A stretch of DNA of 11,900 nt from an uncultured Collinsella sp. Its GTDB lineage: Bacteria; Actinomycetota; Coriobacteriia; Coriobacteriales; Coriobacteriaceae. Positions 6,610-11,900 of this stretch are shown here, piece by piece. The position numbers were made by a program, and so were the translations under genes. The notes beneath the pieces are model-generated. The model was not told the origin of the DNA. It saw nothing but the letters and a program-made list of their open reading frames with translations, and searched no databases. The stretch's first letter is position 1; every line of letters begins with the position of its first letter. The stretch spans positions 1 through 11,900 of the forward strand of contig CAAEVD010000212.1 in NCBI GenBank assembly GCA_900759435.1. Direction: 5' to 3'.

Positions 6610-7521
6610 ATGTCCCACAATACCCTGCCGACCGTCGCTGAGCTTTCGGGCGAGATGCGCGAGCGTCTTGCCAAGGTTAAGTACGTCTTTACCGATCTGG
6701 ACGCCACCATGCTCGCGCCCGGCTCGTGCGTGCTGCGCGACAACGACGGCAACCCCTCGACCAAGCTCGTCGAGGCTGTCGTGGCACTTGCCCGCGCCGG
6801 CATCCAGGTGGTCCCCACCTCGGGCCGCAACCGCACCATGATTCACGAGGATGCGCGCGTGCTCGGCCTCAACTCCTACATCGGCGAGATGGGTGGTCTG
6901 GTCATGTACGACCTCAAGGCCAACGATTGGGAGTATCTGACCGGCGATATGCCCTACGACCCCGCCTGCGGCCTCACGCCGCATCAGGTGATCGAGCAGA
7001 CCGGCGTGTGCGAGAAGATTCTCGCCCGCTGGCCGCATAAGATCGAGTACCACAACGACATGTCGACCGGCTACAAGTACCGTGAGGTCACCGTCGGCAT
7101 GCGCGGCGATGTGCCCGACGACGAGGTCCAGGCCATTCTTGACGAGGCCGGCTGCGGCCTGGTCTGGGCCTGCAACGGTCACCTGACGCATCTGTCCAAG
7201 CCGACGACGCTCGAGCTCGAACGCGTCGAGGATGGCCGCGCGTTTAACATCAATCCCGCCGGTCTCAACAAGGGCGTTGCCATCGCACGTTTCTGCGAGC
7301 ACCTTGGTATCGAGCGCGAGGAGACGCTGGCGCTCGGCGATTCCGAGTCCGACTTCTACATGGCTGACCACGTGGGCACGTTCTGCCTGGTCGAGAACGG
7401 TTTGACCAGCGCCGGCGCGCCCGAGTTCCTGGATGCTTGCGATAACGCCTACGTCACGCGCGGCAAGATTGTCGATGGCTGGGCGGCAACGGCAGAGCTG
7501 CTCGTCGCGGCCCGTTCGTAG
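6610..7521 (+). CDS. HAD-superfamily phosphatase (Cof/sucrose-phosphatase-like), substrate unknown
   Basis: This 303-residue cytoplasmic protein has all four HAD motifs. They are motif I DLDAT (Asp29 nucleophile, Asp31 acid/base), motif II PTSGR (69-73), motif III Lys221 in NKGVA, and motif IV GDSESD (243-248, magnesium binding). The large insert between motifs II and III (about 85-215) is a type C2 cap as in Cof, sucrose-phosphatase and mannosyl-3-phosphoglycerate phosphatase relatives, which usually act on sugar or small-molecule phosphates. GGAG (6601-6604) sits 5 nt before the ATG at 6610. An in-frame start at 6556 inside the preceding gene is less likely. It is wedged between murE and murI, which hints at a link to wall precursors or an associated sugar phosphate, but nothing in the sequence fixes the substrate. 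Confidence 0.85.
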   Translation: MSHNTLPTVAELSGEMRERLAKVKYVFTDLDATMLAPGSCVLRDNDGNPSTKLVEAVVALARAGIQVVPTSGRNRTMIHEDARVLGLNSYIGEMGGLVMYDLKANDWEYLTGDMPYDPACGLTPHQVIEQTGVCEKILARWPHKIEYHNDMSTGYKYREVTVGMRGDVPDDEVQAILDEAGCGLVWACNGHLTHLSKPTTLELERVEDGRAFNINPAGLNKGVAIARFCEHLGIEREETLALGDSESDFYMADHVGTFCLVENGLTSAGAPEFLDACDNAYVTRGKIVDGWAATAELLVAARS

Positions 7522-7574
7522 TGCGGTCCTATCGCGCTGAGCCATATCTTTTCGAGAGAGAATCTGGTGAGGTA

Positions 7575-8459
7575 ATGTCCGATATCGAGAATCCGGCAGG
7601 CGACACGCGCCCGATTGGCGTGTTCGATTCTGGTCTGGGCGGTCTGACGGTTGCACGCGCCATCGCAACGGCGTTGCCGCACGAGTCCGTCTACTACTTT
7701 GGCGACACCAAGCGCTGCCCCTACGGCACCCGCACCGAGGACGAGGTGCGCTCGTTTGCACTGCAGGCGGGCCGTTGGCTGTCGAAGCACGACGTCAAGA
7801 TCATGGTCATCGCCTGCAATACGGCGACCGCTGCGGCCTTGCGTTTGGCCCAGCAGGTGCTCGACGTCCCCGTCATCGGTGTGATCGCACCGGGCGCACG
7901 CGCGGCAATCAACAGCACCCGCACGCGCCGGGTGGGCGTGCTCGCCACCAACCTCACCATTCGCTCAGGTGCTTACACGCGTGCCATTCAGGACCTGGAT
8001 GCCGGCGTCGACGTATACGGCTGCCCTGCCTCGAGTTTTGTCGAGGTCGTTGAGCACGAGCTCGCCTCGGGCGCGCATCTGCAAGAGCAGTGGCTCGAGA
8101 ACGAGGACATCTTTGATACGCCTGCCGTACGCGCGCTGGTCGGTGCCACGGTTGAACCGCTGCGCGACCACGGCATCGATACCGTGGTGCTCGGCTGCAC
8201 GCATTTTCCGCTGCTCGTGGGGCCTATTCGCCATGCGCTGGGTCCCGGAGTGCGCGTGGTGAGCTCCGCCGAGGAGACCACGCGTGAGTTGACCGATATT
8301 CTCACGCGCCGCGAGCAGCTGGCGGGCGACGCAGCCGAGCCGCAGCATCGTTTTGCAACGACGTCCGATAACATTGCCGAGTTTGCGGTGGCGGGCAGTT
8401 TTATCTTTGGCCAGCCGCTCAAGAGCATTGAGCATATCGATATCGACGAACTGAAATAG
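7575..8459 (+). CDS. murI: Glutamate racemase
   Basis: This 294-residue cytoplasmic, cofactor-independent enzyme converts L-glutamate to D-glutamate for peptidoglycan. The diagnostic motifs are present: FDSGLGG (17-23) with catalytic Asp18, Cys81 in ACNTA, and Cys208 in GCTHFPLL, the two proton-transfer cysteines. The start is uncertain. A GTG at 7521 overlaps the stop of the HAD gene but has no ribosome site. ATG 7575 is preferred because the conserved core RPIGVFDSG starts only 12 residues later, and GGTGAGG (7566-7572) lies just before it, although this spacing is short. It probably is co-transcribed with the HAD gene and with rph, 55 bp downstream. Length is slightly above the usual 260-285. 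Confidence 0.93.
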   Translation: MSDIENPAGDTRPIGVFDSGLGGLTVARAIATALPHESVYYFGDTKRCPYGTRTEDEVRSFALQAGRWLSKHDVKIMVIACNTATAAALRLAQQVLDVPVIGVIAPGARAAINSTRTRRVGVLATNLTIRSGAYTRAIQDLDAGVDVYGCPASSFVEVVEHELASGAHLQEQWLENEDIFDTPAVRALVGATVEPLRDHGIDTVVLGCTHFPLLVGPIRHALGPGVRVVSSAEETTRELTDILTRREQLAGDAAEPQHRFATTSDNIAEFAVAGSFIFGQPLKSIEHIDIDELK

Positions 8460-8514
8460 ATACAAGGTCACCGACCAAAGGCTCACGTTCACCTTTTGCC
8501 GAAAGGATTTTTCC

Positions 8515-9240
8515 ATGGAGTATATGCAGGTCAATCGCGCCAACGGCCGCGCCGCCGATGAGCTGCGCCCCATCAAGCTTACCCGCGGCGTCATGAAGCA
8601 CGCCCACGGTTCGTGCCTGGCCGAGTTTGGCGATACGCACGTGCTGTGCGCCGCCACCATCGAGGAGGGCGTGCCGGGCTGGCGCAAGGGCGCCAAGGCC
8701 GGTTGGGTAACGGCGGAGTACGCCATGCTGCCAGCATCGACCGGCAAGCGCTGCAAGCGCGAGCATGCCAACCGCAAGGGCCGCTCCATGGAGATCGAAC
8801 GCCTCATCGGTCGCAGCCTGCGTACCGTCGTCAATATGAAGGCACTCGGCGAGTACACCGTTACCGTCGACTGCGACGTGATTCAGGCAGACGGCGGCAC
8901 GCGAACGGCGAGCATTACCGGCGCCTGGGTGGCACTGCACGACGCCCTTGCCATGTGGGTCGAGGCGGGTAAGCTCGAGCGCATCCCGCTCACGGGCCAG
9001 GTCGCCGCGATTTCCATGGGCGTTGTCGACGGCAACACCCTGCTCGACCTGGATTATTCCGAGGACAGTCACGCCGAGGTCGACATGAACCTTGTCGCCA
9101 CCGATACCGGTGAGATGATCGAGCTTCAGGGCACTGGCGAGCAGGCGCCCTTCGACCGCAAGCGCCTCAATTCCCTGCTCGATTTGGGCGACAAGGGCAT
9201 TGCCGAGCTCATCGAGCTCCAGCGCCAAGCCCTCGCCTAA
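8515..9240 (+). CDS. rph: Ribonuclease PH
   Basis: This 241-residue phosphate-dependent 3'-to-5' exoribonuclease trims precursor tRNA 3' ends, working as a hexameric ring. Visible family motifs are NGRAADELRPI (10-20), PGWRKGAKAGWVTAEY (54-69), GRSMEIERLIGRSLR (89-103), DCDVIQADGGTRTASITG (119-136) including the phosphate-binding GTR, and LDLDYSEDS (177-185) with the metal-binding acidic residues. The domain is complete and of normal length. GAAAGGA (8501-8507) sits 7 nt before the ATG. The order murI-rph-rdgB recurs in Bacillus and mycobacteria. A hairpin-rich spacer follows, so rdgB may be partly uncoupled from it. Confidence 0.96.
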   Translation: MEYMQVNRANGRAADELRPIKLTRGVMKHAHGSCLAEFGDTHVLCAATIEEGVPGWRKGAKAGWVTAEYAMLPASTGKRCKREHANRKGRSMEIERLIGRSLRTVVNMKALGEYTVTVDCDVIQADGGTRTASITGAWVALHDALAMWVEAGKLERIPLTGQVAAISMGVVDGNTLLDLDYSEDSHAEVDMNLVATDTGEMIELQGTGEQAPFDRKRLNSLLDLGDKGIAELIELQRQALA

Positions 9241-9382
9241 TCTGCCAAAAAGGGACAGGTTTATTTTGGCAGGTTTTATCTGCGGAAACGCCGATAGATA
9301 AGGTTGATGCCACATGAAAGGGGAGACGCCGACGGACCGGTCCCTTTTACGTGACTTTGCTATACGGACAAGGAGACCACTC
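9241..9382. repeat. Hairpin-rich rph-rdgB spacer, possible repeat element and terminator
   Basis: Three inverted repeats follow one another in 142 bp. The first pairs CTGCCAAAA with TTTTGGCAG (9242-9250 with 9264-9272), nine perfect pairs followed by GTTTT, so it may be a weak terminator for rph. The second pairs TTATCT with AGATAA (9276-9281 with 9296-9301), plus an inner CGG/CCG. The third pairs AAAGGG with CCCTTT (9317-9322 with 9342-9347) and contains the 10-bp palindrome GGACCGGTCC (9334-9343). The GGGACAGG segment in the first loop recalls interspersed extragenic repeats I associate with Coriobacteria, but that is memory, not a search. No protein gene is seen here. Confidence 0.55.
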
Positions 9383-10024
9383 ATGGCACTTGAGAAGATC
9401 GACATCGACACCCTCGACCCGGCGGCGACCATCGTCGTGGCAACGGGCAACGCCCATAAGCTCACCGAGATCGAGGCCATTTTGGGCAAGGTCATGCCCG
9501 AGGTGCGCTTTGTGGCGCTCGGCCAGCTGGGTGATTTTGAGGATCCCGAGGAAAACGGCACGACGTTTTTGGAGAACGCCATCATTAAGGCGCAGGCTGC
9601 CGTCGAAGAGACGGGGCTCATGGCCATTGCCGACGATTCGGGCCTGGTTGTCGACGCGCTGGACGGTGAGCCCGGTGTGTATAGCGCGCGCTACGCGGGC
9701 ATTCACGGCGACGATGCCGCCAACAATGCCAAGCTGCTCGTGAATCTGGAGGGCGTGGCCGACGAGGACCGCACTGCGCGCTTTATGAGCGTCGTCGCGC
9801 TCATCGACACGGACGGTTTGGTCACCTATGGTGAGGGCGCCTGCGAGGGCGTTATCGCACACGAGGGCCGCGGCGATCACGGCTTTGGCTACGACCCGCT
9901 GTTCCTGCCGGTCGACACGCCGGGCAAGACCATGGCCGAGCTGACGGCGGACGAGAAGAACGCCATCAGCCATCGATTCCATGCGCTCGAGCACCTATCC
10001 GCCAAACTGACGGGCGAGGAGTAG
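9383..10024 (+). CDS. rdgB: XTP/dITP diphosphatase, Ham1/RdgB family
   Basis: This 213-residue cytoplasmic enzyme hydrolyses deaminated purine nucleoside triphosphates (dITP, XTP) to monophosphates, keeping them out of DNA and RNA. Family motifs: VVATGNAHKLTEI (18-30) for triphosphate binding; DDSGLVVDALDGEPGVYSARYAG (84-106), which includes the catalytic aspartate region; GFGYDPLF (167-174); and the C-terminal SHRFHAL (196-202). AAGGAG (9370-9375) lies 7 nt before the ATG at 9383. An in-frame ATG at 9314 would place its codons inside the hairpin spacer and has no family similarity. Only 3 bp separate its stop from dtd, so the two are very likely co-transcribed and coupled. Confidence 0.95.
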   Translation: MALEKIDIDTLDPAATIVVATGNAHKLTEIEAILGKVMPEVRFVALGQLGDFEDPEENGTTFLENAIIKAQAAVEETGLMAIADDSGLVVDALDGEPGVYSARYAGIHGDDAANNAKLLVNLEGVADEDRTARFMSVVALIDTDGLVTYGEGACEGVIAHEGRGDHGFGYDPLFLPVDTPGKTMAELTADEKNAISHRFHALEHLSAKLTGEE

Positions 10025-10027
10025 GCC

Positions 10028-10474
10028 GTGCGTGCGGTGGTGCAGCGCGTGCTCAACGCCGGCGTGACGGTTGACGGCGAGTGCGTGGGCAAAATTGGGC
10101 GCGGCTATCTGGTACTGCTGGGCGTGGGTCACGGCGACACGCGCGCCGAGGCCGATAAGCTGTGGGGCAAGCTCCGGGGCTTGCGCATTAACGAGGACGA
10201 GAACGGCAAGACCAACCTGGCACTGGCCGATGTCGACGGCGAGGTTCTCGTGGTGTCGCAGTTCACGCTGTTCGCCGATTGCCGTCACGGCCGCCGCCCG
10301 TCGTTTACGGATGCCGGCGCCCCCGATGTCGCCAACGAGCTCTACGAGTACTTCCTGACGCTTGTGCGCCAAGATGTCGAACACGTGGCGCACGGCATCT
10401 TTGGCGCCGATATGAAGGTCGACCTGGTCAACGACGGTCCATTCACCATCGTCCTGGATACCGATACTCTGTAA
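10028..10474 (+). CDS. dtd: D-aminoacyl-tRNA deacylase
   Basis: This 148-residue protein, normal length for the family, cleaves D-amino acids from wrongly charged tRNA in the cytoplasm. It has the family start VRAVVQRV, the SQFTLFAD active-site motif (77-84) with the threonine at 80, [13 protein letters not shown] (88-100), and the C-terminal Gly-Pro motif NDGPFT (135-140), which with SQFT forms the chirality-reading pocket at the dimer interface. It starts with GTG at 10028; AGGAG (10017-10021), inside the end of rdgB, is 6 nt upstream. The upstream D-glutamate racemase makes a D-amino-acid editing role locally sensible. The stop codon overlaps a perfect palindrome at 10473-10492. Confidence 0.95.
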   Translation: MRAVVQRVLNAGVTVDGECVGKIGRGYLVLLGVGHGDTRAEADKLWGKLRGLRINEDENGKTNLALADVDGEVLVVSQFTLFADCRHGRRPSFTDAGAPDVANELYEYFLTLVRQDVEHVAHGIFGADMKVDLVNDGPFTIVLDTDTL

Positions 10475-10492
10475 GTAGCTAATTAGCTACTT
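10473..10492. promoter_or_regulatory. Perfect 20-bp palindrome at the veg promoter (possible operator)
   Basis: AAGTAGCTAATTAGCTACTT is identical to its own reverse complement. It begins in the dtd stop codon and ends in the first two bases of the -35 box of the veg promoter (10491-10496). No U-tract follows, so it is not a normal terminator; symmetry and position suit a dimeric repressor site. Which regulator would bind is unknown. Confidence 0.6.
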
Positions 10493-10520
10493 GCGTATGG
10501 CCACAACAGGGTGCTATAGT
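10491..10520 (+). promoter_or_regulatory. Promoter of veg-ispE
   Basis: TATAGT (10515-10520) is preceded by TGC, giving an extended -10 element. TTGCGT (10491-10496) keeps the TTG of the -35 consensus with an 18-nt spacer. Transcription would begin near 10527, about 60 nt before the veg start codon. Confidence 0.65.
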
Positions 10521-10540
10521 ATTAGAGTTTTGTCTATCTT

Positions 10541-10560
10541 AGGGGTATTATCCCCTTTTT
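10541..10560 (+). terminator. Terminator-like hairpin in the veg leader
   Basis: AGGGG (10541-10545) pairs with CCCCT (10552-10556) over a six-base loop, TATTAT, and a run of five T follows directly (10556-10560). It sits about 15 nt after the predicted transcription start and 27 nt before the veg start codon. It could end transcripts from dtd, attenuate the veg promoter, or simply stabilise the 5' end. Confidence 0.5.
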
Positions 10561-10587
10561 GAATTGCACCTTCTGGAGGCCCTGTTC

Positions 10588-10884
10588 ATGGAAGAGATGG
10601 AAGTCAATCACGTCGACGACATCCACGAGAAGCTGACCGATATGGTGGGCGATCGCGTTAAGGTGAAGGCCAACATGGGCCGTACCCGCGTCGTCGAGCG
10701 CATGGGCACCATCAAGAGCGTCCATCCGGCAGTCTTTATCGTCGAGGTCGACGAGCGCCGTGGCCGCAAGTCGCGTCAGTCCTACCAGTATATTGATGTT
10801 CTCACCGGCCAGGTCGAGCTGTTCGACCCCGAGAGCGGCGAGCACATTTTTACCCCGCTCGGCAATCAGCTCGAGGAGCACTAG
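10588..10884 (+). CDS. veg: Veg family protein
   Basis: This 98-residue protein matches the small Veg family. The core VKANMGRTRVVERMGTIKSV (24-43), then VFIVEVDE (46-53) and SYQYIDVLTGQVEL (62-75), follows the Bacillus Veg pattern of KANGGRRKTIERSG and SYSYADILTETVEL. Bacillus Veg is about 86 residues and promotes biofilm matrix expression through SinR. Its biochemical role is not settled, and its job here is unknown. The fold is a small SH3-like beta barrel by family resemblance. The start is set at 10588 by GGAGG (10575-10579), 8 nt upstream. The same frame is open to a TTG at 10564, without support. Only 2 bp separate it from ispE, an order close to the veg-sspF-ispE arrangement in Bacillus. 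Confidence 0.9.
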   Translation: MEEMEVNHVDDIHEKLTDMVGDRVKVKANMGRTRVVERMGTIKSVHPAVFIVEVDERRGRKSRQSYQYIDVLTGQVELFDPESGEHIFTPLGNQLEEH

Positions 10885-10886
10885 CG

Positions 10887-11783
10887 GTGACCGATTGGTC
10901 CCTGACCCTTTCCGCGCCGGCAAAGATCAACCTCTATCTGGGGGTTCATACCGAGCGTGACGACCGCGGCTACCATAAGGTCGATTCCCTGATGGCAGCC
11001 GTCGGTCTTGTCGATACCGTGACGGTTACGCCGGCACAGGCGCTGACCGTCCAGACGATTCCGGCATCCGACTTTCCCATGCAAAAGAATACGGCGTATC
11101 GTGCTGCGCTCGCTATGGCCGAGCATTATGGTCGCGAAGCCAATGTCTGCATCACGATCGAGAAGCGCATCCCGTTGTGTGCCGGCCTGGGCGGTCCTTC
11201 GACGGATGCCGCGGCGGTCATTGTTGCCTTGGCAGAGCTGTGGGGTATCGACCGCACCGATTCCGCGCTGGACAACATTGCGCGCGGCATTGGCGCCGAT
11301 GTTCCCTTCTTTTTGCATGCCAGCCCTGCATTTTATGTGGGTGGGGGAGACGTGCTGGCAACCGAGTACCCCGCACTTCCCGCGACACCCGTCGTGCTGG
11401 TCAAGCCGCGTGAGGCAAGCGTTTCAACAATTGAAGCCTATCGATGTTTTGACGAGACCCCAGCGCCTGCGGACAAGCCTGGAGCGATCGCATCTGCCCT
11501 TCGCTCGGGAGACGCAGAGGCGGCCTACGCGCTCGTCCACAACAACCTGGGTGTCATTTCCGCGCAGATGGAGCCGCGGATTCAAACAGTGCTCGACTGG
11601 CTTCGTTCACAGGACGGTACCATTGCCGCAAACGTGTGCGGTTCGGGTGCCTGCTCGTTTGCTCTCTGCGATAGCGCCGCCACGGCAGCCAATCTTTCGG
11701 CAGCCGCTCATCAAAACGGCTGGTGGGCTTATGCAACGGAGCTCGTTTCCGACACGGTTCGCATTGAAGCGCCAAAGAAGTAA
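10887..11783 (+). CDS. ispE: 4-diphosphocytidyl-2-C-methyl-D-erythritol kinase
   Basis: This 298-residue GHMP-family kinase phosphorylates 4-diphosphocytidyl-methylerythritol in the MEP route to isoprenoids, which supplies the lipid carrier of wall synthesis. Motif 1 is PAKINLYL (11-18) with Lys13. The ATP loop is PLCAGLGGPSTDAAA (96-110), slightly unlike the usual GLGGGSSDAA. Asp138 in GADVPFF is the catalytic base. The third GHMP motif is CGSGACSFALC (251-261). It starts with GTG at 10887; GAGGAG (10872-10877) in the end of veg is 9 nt upstream, pointing to coupled translation. The organism therefore probably uses the MEP pathway. Confidence 0.95.
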   Translation: MTDWSLTLSAPAKINLYLGVHTERDDRGYHKVDSLMAAVGLVDTVTVTPAQALTVQTIPASDFPMQKNTAYRAALAMAEHYGREANVCITIEKRIPLCAGLGGPSTDAAAVIVALAELWGIDRTDSALDNIARGIGADVPFFLHASPAFYVGGGDVLATEYPALPATPVVLVKPREASVSTIEAYRCFDETPAPADKPGAIASALRSGDAEAAYALVHNNLGVISAQMEPRIQTVLDWLRSQDGTIAANVCGSGACSFALCDSAATAANLSAAAHQNGWWAYATELVSDTVRIEAPKK

Positions 11784-11818
11784 AAATTTCTCTGGCACAC
11801 GACGGAAATCTTTGTTAC

Positions 11819-11824
11819 TATAGT
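11819..11824 (+). promoter_or_regulatory. Probable -10 box of tRNA-Pro
   Basis: TATAGT ends 8 nt before the 5' end of the tRNA, the expected place. No good -35 is found at 16-18 nt; CTGGCA (11792-11797) matches four of six but is 21 nt away. No terminator is seen after ispE, so readthrough from ispE is possible. Confidence 0.45.
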
Positions 11825-11832
11825 CGAGCTAA

Positions 11833-11900
11833 CGGGTTGTGGCTCAGTTTGGTAGAGCACTGCGTTCGGGACGCAGGGGTCGCTGGTTCAAATCCAGTCA
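11833..11900 (+). tRNA. tRNA-Pro (anticodon CGG), 3' end cut by the window
   Basis: The 5' acceptor strand is CGGGTTG. The anticodon arm CTGCG-TTCGGGA-CGCAG carries anticodon CGG, which reads proline CCG. The T-arm is GCTGG-TTCAAAT-CCAGT. The window ends after the first two bases (CA) of the 3' acceptor strand, which should continue as CAACCCG. All visible stems pair. Confidence 0.94.

Noticed and set aside
6544..7761. Open frame of 405 codons on the minus strand
   Set aside because: It is antisense to the HAD gene and the start of murI, with no recognisable motif.
8419..9627. Open frame of 402 codons on the minus strand
   Set aside because: It runs antisense across rph, the hairpin spacer and the start of rdgB; crossing three unrelated units with no motif marks it as chance.
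1..11900. CRISPR array, insertion sequence, prophage or defence system
   Set aside because: No regularly spaced repeats, transposase, phage or nuclease-defence motifs were found in any gene; all sizeable genes have housekeeping or transport assignments.

Overview
The window reads as a chromosomal housekeeping region of a GC-rich anaerobic actinobacterium, most likely class Coriobacteriia and probably Collinsella or a close relative. That placement rests on protein character, GC-rich coding with a G/C bias at third positions, strong Shine-Dalgarno sites and gene order as I remember them; no search was run. I see no phage, insertion sequence, CRISPR array, toxin-antitoxin or defence system, and no multi-gene novel system.

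Layout. Positions 1-650 form a gene-poor tRNA zone. It holds an intact tRNA-Val(UAC) on the minus strand, its terminator, and a direct repeat that copies the tRNA 3' end and the terminator, next to two tRNA-like fragments on the plus strand. Positions 651-4759 carry two minus-strand genes. One is asnB, a glutamine-dependent asparagine synthase. Upstream of it, behind a strong terminator, is a fused substrate-binding/permease protein of a polar amino acid ABC transporter. From 5058 to 11783 the plus strand carries eight genes: a MurE-type Mur ligase, a HAD-family phosphatase, murI, rph, rdgB, dtd, a Veg-family gene and ispE. The window ends inside a plus-strand tRNA-Pro(CGG).

How the genes fit together. 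MurI makes D-glutamate, and the MurE-type ligase adds the third residue of the peptidoglycan stem peptide, so two wall-precursor steps flank the HAD phosphatase. RNase PH (tRNA 3' trimming), RdgB (removal of non-canonical purine nucleotides) and Dtd (removal of D-amino acids from tRNA) are a quality-control trio; the murI-rph-rdgB order recurs in Gram-positive bacteria. Having D-amino-acid production and Dtd in one run is sensible but only suggestive. A separate promoter, with a perfect 20-bp palindrome at its -35 end and a terminator-like hairpin in the leader, precedes veg-ispE, an order also found in Bacillus. The asparagine synthase and amino acid transporter form a nitrogen/amino-acid pair transcribed the other way.

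The points most worth a second look are the duplicated tRNA-Val 3' end, the palindrome plus leader hairpin before veg, the three-repeat leader and unusual extra domain of the transporter fusion, the Lys/Orn-type features of the MurE protein, and the hairpin-rich spacer between rph and rdgB.
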